Positions 51,791 to 61,013 of a DNA stretch of 64,000 bases are shown one piece after another. Origin of the DNA: Bacillota bacterium (GTDB taxonomy: Bacteria > Bacillota > Clostridia > Peptostreptococcales > Anaerovoracaceae); the NCBI GenBank assembly GCA_023415235.1, contig JAEZLP010000008.1:46130-110129 (forward strand), written 5' to 3'. The notes under the pieces are model-generated. The model was not told where the DNA came from, made no database searches, and saw only the letters and a list, made by a program, of their open reading frames with translations. Positions within the stretch are counted from its first letter, which is position 1; the number at the start of each line of letters is the position of its first letter. Position numbers and translations under genes: made by a program.

Positions 51791-52540
51791 TCAGATCAGC
51801 ATTTTTAACAATTGAATGCGGTTTTTCACATTCAATTTGCTGTAAATATTGTGGACATGTTTTTTTACAGTGCCTTCTTCAATGAATAATCTTTGACAAA
51901 TTTCTTCATTGTTCAGGCCCTCCAGCATATAATTTATAATCTCGCATTCTCTTGTCGTCAGAAAATACTTCGCTCTAATCTCATCGAGCCTGTTGCCGTA
52001 ATAATTCTTTTTATCGCATTCAAACCGTATCTTGGTTACTAAATGTCTGCGAAGCTGACTTAAAATAAAGATATCCCTATCGCTGAAATCGCCCATCCGC
52101 TTGGAACGGAACAATGACAGAGCCCCGTAGCAAACACCTTCGTTGGCGATGCAAAGAGCCATGGGGAATTCCAAACCGTGGGCTAAAAACTCATTATAAA
52201 ATTCGGTGTTTTCGCGGAAGCTGTCATCAAATAAATCGGTTTCCTTATAAGCAATCGGCCGCGCATTTTGATAAATCGGGACGGTATAATCCAATTTTTC
52301 GCCAAAGTCCAAATAATTCGTTACATCACTTTGCGCCATATTCAACACCACAGGATCAAAAAACAATTTATCCTCCTGATTTGTCATATTTGCCAGATAG
52401 AAAGAGGCAGAAGAATTAGGAATCAATATGCTCAGCAGCTCCAGTGTATTGATTCTCATTTCGTTCAAATCTCGAGTATCATAGATCATATGTATAATCT
52501 CATTCAGGAAGATCCACTCTTTTTCTTTCAAAACCGGCAT
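51791..52540 (-). CDS. LuxR-type transcriptional regulator
   Basis: 249 residues. The C-terminal quarter is the LuxR HTH (TTRECEIINYMLEGLNNEEI then GTVKKHVHNIYSKLNVKNRI); the N-terminal 160 residues look like a GAF-type sensor (SSASFYLANMTNQEDKLFFD, HGLEFPMALCIANEGVCYGA) and not a receiver domain, so it probably senses a small molecule directly. It lies upstream of the NhaC-M42 pair on the same strand with a 150-bp gap, so it may control them. A stop-spaced gap separates it from the EamA gene. Confidence 0.87.
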   Translation of the reverse strand: MPVLKEKEWIFLNEIIHMIYDTRDLNEMRINTLELLSILIPNSSASFYLANMTNQEDKLFFDPVVLNMAQSDVTNYLDFGEKLDYTVPIYQNARPIAYKETDLFDDSFRENTEFYNEFLAHGLEFPMALCIANEGVCYGALSLFRSKRMGDFSDRDIFILSQLRRHLVTKIRFECDKKNYYGNRLDEIRAKYFLTTRECEIINYMLEGLNNEEICQRLFIEEGTVKKHVHNIYSKLNVKNRIQLLKMLI

Positions 52541-52654
52541 TTTTATTCACCTTTATTCCAAACCAACCTGTTTCCGCTTATTACTTTTGCATTATTATAC
52601 ATCTTTCCTAGGAATAAAACAATAATTCGACCCGCTTTAAAAAAAACTACCTCT

Positions 52655-52685
52655 ATCTGAAAATCCCTCGGCTTAGCCGGGGGAT
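52655..52685 (-). terminator. Intrinsic terminator after the EamA transporter
   Basis: ATCCC-CGGC/GCCG-GGGAT stem with a TTA/TAA loop, followed by TTTTCAGATAG on the minus strand. Confidence 0.75.
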
Positions 52686-52754
52686 CGTTGTTATTTTTCA
52701 TTCGTCTCCAATTACTTATGGATAGGTGGATTATACAGATTCCTTAGCTGGGAT

Positions 52755-53648
52755 CTAAGATTTTATATCCTTTCCCCTTCGCGGTAATCCAGTATTATAC
52801 AGGGCAATGGACCCAACAATCAAAATAATACCCGCCCACAGATAAAGATTTGAGGGTTCGCCTAAGATCAATATACCAAGTACTGCCGCAAAAATTGATT
52901 CTGATGAAAAAATTATCCCGGCAGCTGAAGAAGAAACAAATCGAATACAGTGATTCATCAGCGCCTGAGCACCAATTGTCGCAAACAGTATCAGATAGAT
53001 AAATTCCACTATGATACCCGGCGAGCAAACCCTCGGTATTTCCTCAATAAAAATCGCAAGCACAACAGATATTATAGTGATCATATAGAATTGCAGAGTA
53101 GTGAGTATCTTTGGATCCGTTTCAACGGATAACTTGTTGATGGAAATAATCGCCCCAGCATAAAACAGCGATCCTGCCAGCGTCATTATTTCACCAATGG
53201 AAAAATTCCAGGACTTCCCAGATGGATCATAAGAAATTAAACCGATCCCGATCATTGCAACTGTTGCGTATATAAAAATTGTATATTCCTGACGCTTTCT
53301 AAACAGGACCCACTCCGCAATAGGTATGATCAGAATATAAGCCGAACTTAGCAAGGCGTTTTCACCCGCATGGATGAATCCAAGCCCCATGGTCTGAAAA
53401 GCGAAACCTAAGCCCATGAAGGCTCCGGTAACCACTCCGTTTATTACGTCCTTTTTAGTAATTTTCTTTCTATGCGGCACCGATATGGCTGTCATGATTA
53501 TACCGGCAATAAAAAAACGTATTGCATTTGAGCAGTTTGCACCCATAACAGACAAAACATCCTTCTCGACAACAAACTCCGCTCCCCAAAAAAATGAGGC
53601 GATCAATAATCCAAAAATACCGATTTTTTTTGATGAATGCTCTGTCAT
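52755..53648 (-). CDS. DMT-superfamily (EamA) transporter
   Basis: 297 residues, ten predicted helices in two EamA repeats (LLIASFFWGAEFVVEKDVLS and IGEIMTLAGSLFYAGAIISI). Such proteins export amino acids or other metabolites. Start preceded by GAGGAAAGAAT. Located downstream of the aldehyde dehydrogenase with a strong hairpin in between. Cargo unknown. Confidence 0.87.
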   Translation of the reverse strand: MTEHSSKKIGIFGLLIASFFWGAEFVVEKDVLSVMGANCSNAIRFFIAGIIMTAISVPHRKKITKKDVINGVVTGAFMGLGFAFQTMGLGFIHAGENALLSSAYILIIPIAEWVLFRKRQEYTIFIYATVAMIGIGLISYDPSGKSWNFSIGEIMTLAGSLFYAGAIISINKLSVETDPKILTTLQFYMITIISVVLAIFIEEIPRVCSPGIIVEFIYLILFATIGAQALMNHCIRFVSSSAAGIIFSSESIFAAVLGILILGEPSNLYLWAGIILIVGSIALYNTGLPRRGKDIKS

Positions 53649-53662
53649 ATTCTTTCCTCATT

Positions 53663-53701
53663 AATCATTAAGGAGAGCCTGTGCGACTCTCCTTAATGAT
53701 T
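53663..53701 (-). promoter_or_regulatory. 15-bp perfect inverted repeat between ALDH and EamA genes
   Basis: AATCATTAAGGAGAG and CTCTCCTTAATGATT pair perfectly around nine bases. One arm holds AGGAGAG and the structure ends 13 bases before the EamA start region. No T-tract. It could be an attenuator, an RNA-processing site or an operator. Confidence 0.6.
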
Positions 53702-53759
53702 CTTTAACAGTCTCGTTTACAAATATTTTACTTGGCCTGATTATGTAATGATTTTATTT

Positions 53760-55214
53760 CTAGTAACACTTATCGAAATTTACGGTGATTGTCTTTAAGA
53801 AGGTTGTTTCCTCAATGGTGTATCTGCCACCGATTCTTCCCATACCGGTCTCTGTACCCGGACATCCGCCAAACGGTTGATGTGGTTCCCAGAAGCCGCA
53901 AGATTCGTTAATACAGACATTGCCTGCTATCAGTCTGCTCTGATACCAAAACGCCTTCTTCAAGCTGGAGGTGAAAACCGACATTTGGAGACCAAGCTTT
54001 GTACTATTCGCCATCTTTACCGCGTCCTCATCCGTGTCGAATTCTATAATAGGAATTACAGGCCCAAAGGTTTCAAGGTCATGGAGCATCATACCGGGCT
54101 CTACGTTATCAATAATCGTCGGTTCAAAGAATAAATTCGTCGGAAATCCGCTTGCTCTCTTACCGCCGCAGAGAATTTTAGCGCCCTTAGAAATACCCTC
54201 CTGAATGTGTGCCTCAACTTTCCGAATTACCGGCTCATTATTCATCGGCCCCATGGTTGTTTTCGGATCAAGAGGATCACCCAACACAATGTCGTCCACA
54301 GTTTTCAAAAGTTCCTCAGTAAACTTTTTCTTTAGGCTCTTATGCACGAGAACTCTCTGTGTCGAGCAGCATACCTGGCCTGCATTCATCCATGCGCCGT
54401 AAGCAGCAGCCTGTGCTGCAGCAGCAACATCAGCGTCTTCGCATACGATTTCAGGACCAGTACCGCCCATCTCAAGCAGAAGGCTTTTCAATCCCGCGAT
54501 CTGCTGAATTCTCTTTCCGGTCTCATCTTCTCCGGTAAATGCTACGGCATCTACAAGCGGGTGAGATACCATTTGCTCGCCTACTGTCGGTCCGGGACCC
54601 ATAACTAGGTTGAATACGCCTTTCGGGCATCCGGCCCTTTCGATCGCTTCAGCAAAGTGAACCGCCGAGATCGGAGTATAAGATGCAGGCTTCATAACCA
54701 GAGTATTTCCGGCAACCAGGATCGGAGCGATATGTTCGGCAGGCATTACCATTGGAAAGTTCCATGGCGATATTGCGGCATATACGCCGTTTGGCTCTCT
54801 CTTGGTAAAGATTTTTCTATTCGGATCTTTCGAATATAATACTTCTCCATTCATACGAATTAAATCTTCTTTTGCATTCCTCAGGTTCTCAGCCGATTCA
54901 ATCACCTCGCCGTAACCTTCCTGTGACAGAGATTTCCCCTGCTCCTTAACAAGATCACGCGCAAATTTATCGGCCTCCTTTTCAAGTTCGTCAGCAATTC
55001 GGCTGACCAGATCTCCTCTCTCAACATCGGACCAAAATTTGAAATTTTCCTTTTCTCTGCTAGCAGCTTCGATTGCCCTGTTAACATCTTCAGGAGTCGC
55101 TTTTGGAACAGTTCCTACCAGTTCGCCAGTAGAGGGTGAGTAGACTTCGATCACTTCCTTTGAGCTGCTGTCGCACCATTCACCATCAATATACATTTGA
55201 TATTTTTCTGCCAT
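53760..55214 (-). CDS. NAD(P)-dependent aldehyde dehydrogenase
   Basis: 484 residues, full-length ALDH superfamily: catalytic Cys in NAGQVCCSTQRV, base Glu in LLLEMGGTGPEIVC, NAD-binding SPWNFPMVMPAEHIAPILVA and FTGEDETGKRIQ, and the C-terminal EPHQPFGGCPGTETGMGRIGG. Oxidises an aldehyde to its acid; semialdehydes are common substrates. Follows the GPH-type transporter by 35 bp and the saccharopine-dehydrogenase-like gene, so it may take the aldehyde those steps make. Start preceded by AAAGGAGAAGGAAA. Confidence 0.94.
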   Translation of the reverse strand: MAEKYQMYIDGEWCDSSSKEVIEVYSPSTGELVGTVPKATPEDVNRAIEAASREKENFKFWSDVERGDLVSRIADELEKEADKFARDLVKEQGKSLSQEGYGEVIESAENLRNAKEDLIRMNGEVLYSKDPNRKIFTKREPNGVYAAISPWNFPMVMPAEHIAPILVAGNTLVMKPASYTPISAVHFAEAIERAGCPKGVFNLVMGPGPTVGEQMVSHPLVDAVAFTGEDETGKRIQQIAGLKSLLLEMGGTGPEIVCEDADVAAAAQAAAYGAWMNAGQVCCSTQRVLVHKSLKKKFTEELLKTVDDIVLGDPLDPKTTMGPMNNEPVIRKVEAHIQEGISKGAKILCGGKRASGFPTNLFFEPTIIDNVEPGMMLHDLETFGPVIPIIEFDTDEDAVKMANSTKLGLQMSVFTSSLKKAFWYQSRLIAGNVCINESCGFWEPHQPFGGCPGTETGMGRIGGRYTIEETTFLKTITVNFDKCY

Positions 55215-55249
55215 TTTCCTTCTCCTTTCAAGTATTAATATAAAAACAT

Positions 55250-56665
55250 TTAAAACAGTTTTTCAATTCCTTCGGTTGAGAATGGTTCGCCCGCCATCTT
55301 CTTGGTTTTCGCGGCAAGTACCTTATCATATAAATCCTGTTTGATTGGATAGCAGAGGATCAACAGGATAAATACAACTGCAAGAATCACCGCAGGCATA
55401 AATGTCAGCAGGCTGTCCAGTCTGCCGAGCACTGCAGCATTCGCATCCGATGTTGCATCATATCCGATAATTGACAATGCCAAGCCCAGAAAGAAAGCTG
55501 AGAATGCAGCACCCATTTTATAGCCGAAGGTTGCAAAGCTGATTACAGAACCCTCTACCTGCTCATCTCTTTTTAGATATGCCAGATCAATAACCTGATA
55601 GAAAAGTCCGTAATTGAAACCTGTCGCAAGCGCAAATACACCACCCGTCACAATGCCGTGGAATACCATCATCCCAAAGCTGTTGAGCCCGATGATTCCG
55701 CATAGGATAAACAGCACAACACCAATCAGCATAGTAAGCTCAAAAGCCTTAAGCGAACCGAGTTTTCTTACAATTGCCGCAATAAACGGTGCAAACAAAG
55801 CCCCTGAAAAGGTATAGCACGCTACAACGATGCTCTGCTGCCCTGCAGGAAGCCCGAGCTTGTTGTCGGCAACATACATGATTGAAGCAAAAATTAGACA
55901 TAAATTGATCGTGCAGAGGAAATAAACTACAACAGTGATGATATAGCCTTTTAATGGTATAATTCTTCCGTAAATCTGGAAAAGGCTTCCTTGGGGTCTG
56001 ACAACTTTGTCCAGCGGAGTCTCCATTCCCCGAACAGTCCACCAGCTTACGACAAAGCCGGCGCAACCGATTACGCCAAGGATTCCCATCACAACGGTCC
56101 ATGCAGACATTTCACTGACTCCCATAGCGATTACTGCGGATAGCGCAATCGGCACGATCGATACCGCCAGATTACCGGCGTTTCCAATGAATCCCATTGC
56201 GGACCTCATCCTCATTCTATCGTTGTCATCCTGTGAGATCTCCGGAAGCAAACCGTAGAATGGCACTTGTTCCATCGTGAACATGAGCCAAAACGCTAAG
56301 CACACAACTCCGTAGTAAATATAAAGGCTAGATCCTTCCAGCCCTGGCCTCAGGAAGCACAGGAAGAAGGTAAGGCAGAACGGGATAAAGCATTTTGCCA
56401 TCATTGGTCTTCTTCGACCCTTCGGGTTCTTGCTTATGTCATTGATATAACCCACGATGGGGTCTGTTATTGCATCCCAAATCATTGCTATCGACATGAT
56501 TGTCCCTGAGACAGCAGCAGGGATCAACACATAATCTGTTAAATAATAAAGGAAATAGGTGTAGAAAAGGTAATACACAAAGTACTCGCCCAAGGTGCCG
56601 GTTGCAAAGCCCCAAACAATCTTATTCGATAAGGGCTTATGTTCTACTGTCATTTCAGTATCCAT
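55250..56665 (-). CDS. GPH-type sodium:solute symporter (MFS)
   Basis: 471 residues from ATG 56665 (MDTEMTVEHKPLSNKIVWGF), preceded by AAAGGAGACGGACA; a longer frame to 56713 overlaps the preceding gene and is not used. Twelve helices; AMIWDAITDPIVGYINDISK holds the family Asp pair near helix 2 and the GRRRPMM loop follows. The group carries glycosides, pentoses and hexuronides but some members take other solutes. In the sigma-54 operon it likely imports the substrate of the two enzymes. Confidence 0.88.
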   Translation of the reverse strand: MDTEMTVEHKPLSNKIVWGFATGTLGEYFVYYLFYTYFLYYLTDYVLIPAAVSGTIMSIAMIWDAITDPIVGYINDISKNPKGRRRPMMAKCFIPFCLTFFLCFLRPGLEGSSLYIYYGVVCLAFWLMFTMEQVPFYGLLPEISQDDNDRMRMRSAMGFIGNAGNLAVSIVPIALSAVIAMGVSEMSAWTVVMGILGVIGCAGFVVSWWTVRGMETPLDKVVRPQGSLFQIYGRIIPLKGYIITVVVYFLCTINLCLIFASIMYVADNKLGLPAGQQSIVVACYTFSGALFAPFIAAIVRKLGSLKAFELTMLIGVVLFILCGIIGLNSFGMMVFHGIVTGGVFALATGFNYGLFYQVIDLAYLKRDEQVEGSVISFATFGYKMGAAFSAFFLGLALSIIGYDATSDANAAVLGRLDSLLTFMPAVILAVVFILLILCYPIKQDLYDKVLAAKTKKMAGEPFSTEGIEKLF

Positions 56666-56682
56666 TGTCCGTCTCCTTTCAT

Positions 56683-57915
56683 TCAATCCATTATAATTTG
56701 TTCTTCTTTCCATTGATACGGGTATCCAGTGCCCATCATCTTATTAATAAACATTTCCGGATCGAGTTGATCTGCGAAGATAATACCTTTTGGTATACCC
56801 TGTCCATGAAGAATCATCGTGCCAACAGCCAGAGGCAGCGCTACATAAACCAACGCAGTGCCGTATAATCTCTTCAACTCCGGCCCTGGAGCGTTCATTC
56901 GCGGGCAATTTGCCCTCCAGGTAATCTTTCTTCCGTCTTTGATGCCCGCTACTTCGACTATAAGTTCGATAAATTGAGTTTCGTCTGCAAACTTTAATCT
57001 ATCGTCTGATTCCACAAAGATATTGTTGGCGGGGGGCGGAATCATTGCTGCTACAACGTCGATTGGCTTAATCTTAACTCCGTTTACATCAACTTCATTC
57101 TGTGAGCAAAGCCCTAAGGCATACAGGATCGCTGGCTGATACATCAGATAATATTTAAAGTCCACGTTTTTAACTCCTGGGAAAGTAGCCGGCATGCTGT
57201 AGATTTCCTCATGAGAATGGTGTGTTACAGGGAGTCTTCCCACCGGTTCAGGGAAGTCACACATTTCGAGACCTCCAAAAGGCGGATACTTCACATATTT
57301 TCCGTCTTCCAGCGCATATGTAGCCGTCGAACAGTCAATCAAGGCCTGCTTGGGAGACCAGCCTGGGTTCCATGGTCTCAAGATCCAATCATATGGATGT
57401 TCACCCGGAAGATGTGTAGCCTTGCCGATCCTCATCCTGATGCTGTCCACTTGGTCAAGCCTGTTTGCCAACCTTCTGGCAAGCACATTCGTCCAACCAG
57501 GAGCGAATCCACAGCCAAACAAGGCTGTTAATCCAGCCTCTTCAAATTCTCTGTGAAGCGGCATATCTTCAACTGCCGTACCTCGGATGAATTCCTCCCA
57601 GTAGGGCGTATCGAAAGCAGTATTGATATAATTTACTTTTGCTTTAAGAGCGCCCTTCATGACATATGTAGCCATCCAAGGCATGACCATATCAACGACT
57701 ACATCCATACCATCGGCTGCTAACGCAATTTCATCTGGATTCAGAGCATTCACCGCACATGCTTTTAATTTTGGGCTTTTAATCTGATCAACAACAACCT
57801 CAGCGATTTCTCTTTTGAGGTCGGCCAGTCTGATTTCGTCAACTTCTTTCTGCCTTGACAGAATGGATGCACACGCACCGCCCTGTCCACCAGCCCCCAC
57901 AATAAGTACTTTCAA
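56683..57915 (-). CDS. Saccharopine-dehydrogenase-like oxidoreductase
   Basis: 410 residues from the TTG at 57915, five bases after AAGGAGGTG; the ATG-led frame to 57945 would start upstream of the ribosome site. NAD-binding VLIVGAGGQGGACASILSR at the N-terminus, then ALNPDEIALAADGMDVVVDM (end of Rossmann domain) and the family CGFAPGWTNVLARRLANRLD. Enzymes of this family act on an imino-acid bond, as in saccharopine, homospermidine and carboxynorspermidine metabolism. First gene of the probable sigma-54 operon; it is followed by transporter and aldehyde dehydrogenase. Confidence 0.87.
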   Translation of the reverse strand: MKVLIVGAGGQGGACASILSRQKEVDEIRLADLKREIAEVVVDQIKSPKLKACAVNALNPDEIALAADGMDVVVDMVMPWMATYVMKGALKAKVNYINTAFDTPYWEEFIRGTAVEDMPLHREFEEAGLTALFGCGFAPGWTNVLARRLANRLDQVDSIRMRIGKATHLPGEHPYDWILRPWNPGWSPKQALIDCSTATYALEDGKYVKYPPFGGLEMCDFPEPVGRLPVTHHSHEEIYSMPATFPGVKNVDFKYYLMYQPAILYALGLCSQNEVDVNGVKIKPIDVVAAMIPPPANNIFVESDDRLKFADETQFIELIVEVAGIKDGRKITWRANCPRMNAPGPELKRLYGTALVYVALPLAVGTMILHGQGIPKGIIFADQLDPEMFINKMMGTGYPYQWKEEQIIMD

Positions 57916-57981
57916 ATTTACACCTCCTTGCACAATTGTATTCATTTCAGTCTGCAGACTAAAAGATTTACTTTTCTAATT

Positions 57982-57998
57982 CGCATAATCCGTGCCAA
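57982..57998 (-). promoter_or_regulatory. Sigma-54 (-24/-12) promoter
   Basis: Minus-strand TTGGCACGGATTATGCG has the GG (-24) and GC (-12) dinucleotides separated by exactly ten bases and five of six bases of TGGCAC-type core (TGGCAC itself complete). It lies 67-82 bp before the TTG start at 57915, in the right orientation and position. Confidence 0.85.
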
Positions 57999-58072
57999 TT
58001 TGTAGGAGGTGGCGGTTTATCCTTATTACGTTTAATCGATCAAAACAATTTTTCACCAAGTATATGACAAAT

Positions 58073-58102
58073 TTGCGGTTTGCTTTATAAAACATTGCGG
58101 TT
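58073..58102 (-). promoter_or_regulatory. Paired TTGCGGTT repeats, possible activator sites
   Basis: TTGCGGTT occurs at 58073-58080 and 58095-58102, exactly 22 bp (two turns) apart, 75-120 bp upstream of the -24/-12 promoter. This is the usual distance of enhancer sites for sigma-54 activators such as the one encoded just upstream. Confidence 0.55.
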
Positions 58103-58260
58103 GTTTCGTATTATTATTATATATTTCCTTTCTTAACATCTTTTTCTCCGTTGCAATAATAAAAAATGTTTCATTAATGCAACCAATGGGAGATTAGAGC
58201 TTACTCCAATCAACTCAATCTGTTTGAGAATTAATCACCACAATACTTTCAAAAATGAAA

Positions 58261-59655
58261 CTATTTCAACCCATATTTATTCATTCTTCTTGACATAGTG
58301 GACTTATTCAGTCCTAGAACGCTGGCGGCCTGGCTGGCATTCTTGTATTGCTTCAACGATTCCTCAATTATATTTTTCTCAAAATCGTCCAACATTTCAT
58401 TGATTGTGGCTCCGTTCCTTGGCACGGCCTCCATTGTATATCCGCCTGACGCCTTAGGGTATAATAGCCGTTCGATCTGGAATTTTGTAATTTTATCACC
58501 GTCAAAACTGATGGCGCTTCTTTCAATCACGTTCTGTAGTTCTCTGATGTTACCCGGCCAGCTATATTTTTCTAACACTTCGATTGCTTCAAATGTTAGA
58601 TGCTTATTCAATTTATAGTGTCTGTTGTTTTCATTGACAAAGTACTCTGCAATTGCACTTATATCTTGTTTTCGCTTTCGTAAAGGTGGTATTTCTAGAG
58701 GAACAACATTGATACGATAATAAAGATCCTCTCGGAAGGTACCTTTCTTGACGGCATCTAATAAATTGACTTTTGTAGCGGCTATTAACCGAATATCCAA
58801 CGGAATCGGATTACTACCGCCGACTCGTATCACTTCTCTTTCTTGTAGCACCCGAAGAAATTTCGATTGAAGATGCATCGGAAGCTCTCCGATTTCATCA
58901 AGAAATATTGTCCCTGAGTTTGCGAGTTCAAAATATCCCATCTTTCCGTTTGAGTCCGCCCCTGTAAAGGCTCCCTTGACATAGCCAAACAGTTCCGATT
59001 CTATCAGAGTTTCCGGGATTGCTGCACAGCTAACTTTAATAAACGGTTTGCCCACTCTGCTGCTGTTCTTGTATATAAGATTTGCAAACATCTCTTTTCC
59101 TGTTCCAGATTCTCCTGTCAGCAGAACAGTCGTATCAAGCTTCGCGATACGCAAAGCAGTTTTTATTAATAGTGTGGACTGGACATCGGTGGCTATTACG
59201 TCCCCCATCATGGCAATATTCCTGTTTTTTAAGTATTCAATTTCTTGCTCGTACTTTTTTGTTGTTTGTTCCTTTTCCTTTAGAAGATCTTTTAGTGATT
59301 CCATCTCCGTGATGTCTCTTTCGGTTGTAATAACCAAATCAATCTTACCATCATGGAAAACAGGATGTGATGTAGCATACACCTTACCGCCGTCACCGAG
59401 GTCCTGAAGCATATGTTCGACCTTATGCGAAGCTAATGTCTTTAGTGAGATTGATTCTTTTACAAATCCGGACTCCACAAGAGCGCGCATATTCTTACCG
59501 TTGACTTCACTCCGGGATAAACCGCCTGTTTTACATGACTCATCGTTGACCAGAAGCGTATTGCCATCGCCATCTGTTATGTAGACACCGATTTTTAGGC
59601 AGTTTAAAAGCTGCAGGATCTCATCATAGTGTTCCAGGAGAAACGATTTATCCAT
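58261..59655 (-). CDS. Sigma-54-dependent transcriptional activator with PAS domain
   Basis: 464 residues. N-terminal PAS sensor (about 12-115: GVYITDGDGNTLLVNDESCK), central AAA+ domain (about 145-385) with Walker A LLTGESGTGKEMFA, the sigma-54 contact loop GAFTGAD and Walker B GTIFLDEIGELP, and a C-terminal Fis-type HTH (NASQAASVLGLNKSTMSRRM). It drives sigma-54 promoters by ATP hydrolysis. Its stop lies 345 bp upstream of the operon start at 57915, so it most likely activates that promoter in response to a small ligand bound by PAS. Confidence 0.93.
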   Translation of the reverse strand: MDKSFLLEHYDEILQLLNCLKIGVYITDGDGNTLLVNDESCKTGGLSRSEVNGKNMRALVESGFVKESISLKTLASHKVEHMLQDLGDGGKVYATSHPVFHDGKIDLVITTERDITEMESLKDLLKEKEQTTKKYEQEIEYLKNRNIAMMGDVIATDVQSTLLIKTALRIAKLDTTVLLTGESGTGKEMFANLIYKNSSRVGKPFIKVSCAAIPETLIESELFGYVKGAFTGADSNGKMGYFELANSGTIFLDEIGELPMHLQSKFLRVLQEREVIRVGGSNPIPLDIRLIAATKVNLLDAVKKGTFREDLYYRINVVPLEIPPLRKRKQDISAIAEYFVNENNRHYKLNKHLTFEAIEVLEKYSWPGNIRELQNVIERSAISFDGDKITKFQIERLLYPKASGGYTMEAVPRNGATINEMLDDFEKNIIEESLKQYKNASQAASVLGLNKSTMSRRMNKYGLK

Positions 59656-59679
59656 TTTTTACACCTCCTATCTCACATG

Positions 59680-59862
59680 CTACTTTTGCATTTTCTTCAC
59701 AAGATTTATCTCAATAATTTTTGATACAAACGACATCGCCAGTAATATCAATCCTGTGTTAATCAGGATATTATCGTTTCTTCCCATCACATAAAAGGAC
59801 GAAATAAAAATAAGCGCGCCTACAATAAAAAATCTAAAAAGCCCTCTACAAATTTTGATCAT
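59680..59862 (-). CDS. Small membrane protein, 60 residues
   Basis: Two predicted helices (FFIVGALIFISSFYVMG and ILINTGLILLAMSFVSKII) with basic ends and no known domain. The ATG follows CTAAGGAGGGAGAATT, an excellent ribosome site. It is 24 bp upstream of the sigma-54 regulator and probably in its transcript. Unknown role. Confidence 0.65.
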   Translation of the reverse strand: MIKICRGLFRFFIVGALIFISSFYVMGRNDNILINTGLILLAMSFVSKIIEINLVKKMQK

Positions 59863-59911
59863 AATTCTCCCTCCTTAGAATAAAGATTTCTTCATTATGA
59901 TATTTAAACAA

Positions 59912-59945
59912 TAAAAAAGGTCGCACACAGAACAGTGTCGACCTA
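59912..59945 (-). terminator. Intrinsic terminator
   Basis: GGTCG-ACAC/GTGT-GCGACC stem and TTTTTTATTG following on the minus strand, just after the sensor-like gene. Confidence 0.8.
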
Positions 59946-59953
59946 CTAAAAGC

Positions 59954-60304
59954 TCATCCTATCTTCTCATCATACATGCTGAAAGCACCGTTATTATTTC
60001 CCGTGAACGCATATAAACAACGGGATATTACTTTTTCATACTTTTCTAGAGAATAAGAATTCTGACGAAATGACTCCATATCAAACGAGGCGAGAATGTG
60101 CGAATGAAAGGTGTCAACATAGCTCTCCGTCTTTTTCAGTGAAAGGCTAAACTCAATAACGCTGGCCATAAAGCTCAGTTTTTGAATTGCTTCCTGATTT
60201 ATGTACTTTATCCCGAGATACAAGTTGGAACTGCAGATCAATAATGAGATAAATATACAGCAAAATATGGTTAACACCATCAACTTTGAACTGACTTTTT
60301 TCAA
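59954..60304 (-). CDS. Membrane protein with extracytoplasmic domain; sensor-like
   Basis: 116 residues from the TTG at 60304, preceded by GAGGTGG; a frame to 60370 adds 22 poorly supported residues. One hydrophobic segment near the N-terminus (LMVLTIFCCIFISLLICSS), then an extended helical stretch, and the protein ends after an acidic segment (AFSMYDEKIG). It looks like the first part of a chemoreceptor or histidine kinase sensor without the signalling half, but may be complete. No clear homologue recognised. Confidence 0.5.
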   Translation of the reverse strand: MKKVSSKLMVLTIFCCIFISLLICSSNLYLGIKYINQEAIQKLSFMASVIEFSLSLKKTESYVDTFHSHILASFDMESFRQNSYSLEKYEKVISRCLYAFTGNNNGAFSMYDEKIG

Positions 60305-60370
60305 ACTTTCCACCTCAAAATAAGAAAGATTTAAATATATGACTAGTCCCGTTAATGGAAATTCAACCAC

Positions 60371-60595
60371 ATTTAAAATAAAATATCAATATAAAAGAAT
60401 TTGGATAAAACCAAATTTTCCCGCAAAATTTTTTGCTTTTTTACAATTAGAGAAAAGTTTCATCCATACAATGGTACAAATGCTGTCTAAATTTTTCTAA
60501 CACTTTTCGTTTTAATCTTGTTCTCAGCGGTCCAACCCTTGTGCTCTAATATAACAGCATTTTTTATATTTCTTTCCGAACGGTGAAGACGCGGT
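60371..60595. other. AT-rich gap without a recognised gene
   Basis: About 225 bp with scattered poly-A/T. It presumably carries the promoter of the sensor-like gene. No RNA structure is obvious. Confidence 0.4.
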
Positions 60596-60985
60596 TTATT
60601 GAATAAGTGTCTTGATTTTTGCCAGAATATCCTCGTCCGCCGGACAGAATTCATAATCGGGGATCTCTTCCACGGAAATCCATCGAATCGCATTGTGCTC
60701 CAGCAATTGGGGGATTCCCTCCTTGATCTCGGCGTTGAATAAGGTCAGATGGACGGTAAGATCGGGATAGGTATGCATCAAATCCATGAACACATCCCCC
60801 ACCGACAGGGTGACCGCCAGCTCTTCTCTGCATTCCCGGATTAGCGCCTGCTCCGGGGTTTCCCCTGGCTCCACCTTTCCGCCCACAAATTCCCACAGCA
60901 GTGGGCGGGCTTTGTGTGCCGGACGCTGGCAGATCATAAATTGATTGTTATCCCAAATCAGGGCTGCTACGACTTCGGTAATCAT
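60596..60985 (-). CDS. mutT: Nudix hydrolase, MutT/8-oxo-dGTP diphosphatase type
   Basis: 129 residues from ATG 60985 (MITEVVAALIWDNNQFMICQ), preceded by AAAGGAAACAAAGT. The Nudix box GGKVEPGETPEQALIRECRE followed by ELAV is complete (GX5EX7REUXEEXGU with G replaced late in the motif). Removes oxidised nucleotides from the pool. The longer frame to 61030 overlaps the next pseudogene and is not used. Other Nudix roles remain possible. Confidence 0.9.
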   Translation of the reverse strand: MITEVVAALIWDNNQFMICQRPAHKARPLLWEFVGGKVEPGETPEQALIRECREELAVTLSVGDVFMDLMHTYPDLTVHLTLFNAEIKEGIPQLLEHNAIRWISVEEIPDYEFCPADEDILAKIKTLIQ

Positions 60986-61013
60986 ACTTTGTTTCCTTTG
61001 TTCTATTTTATAT

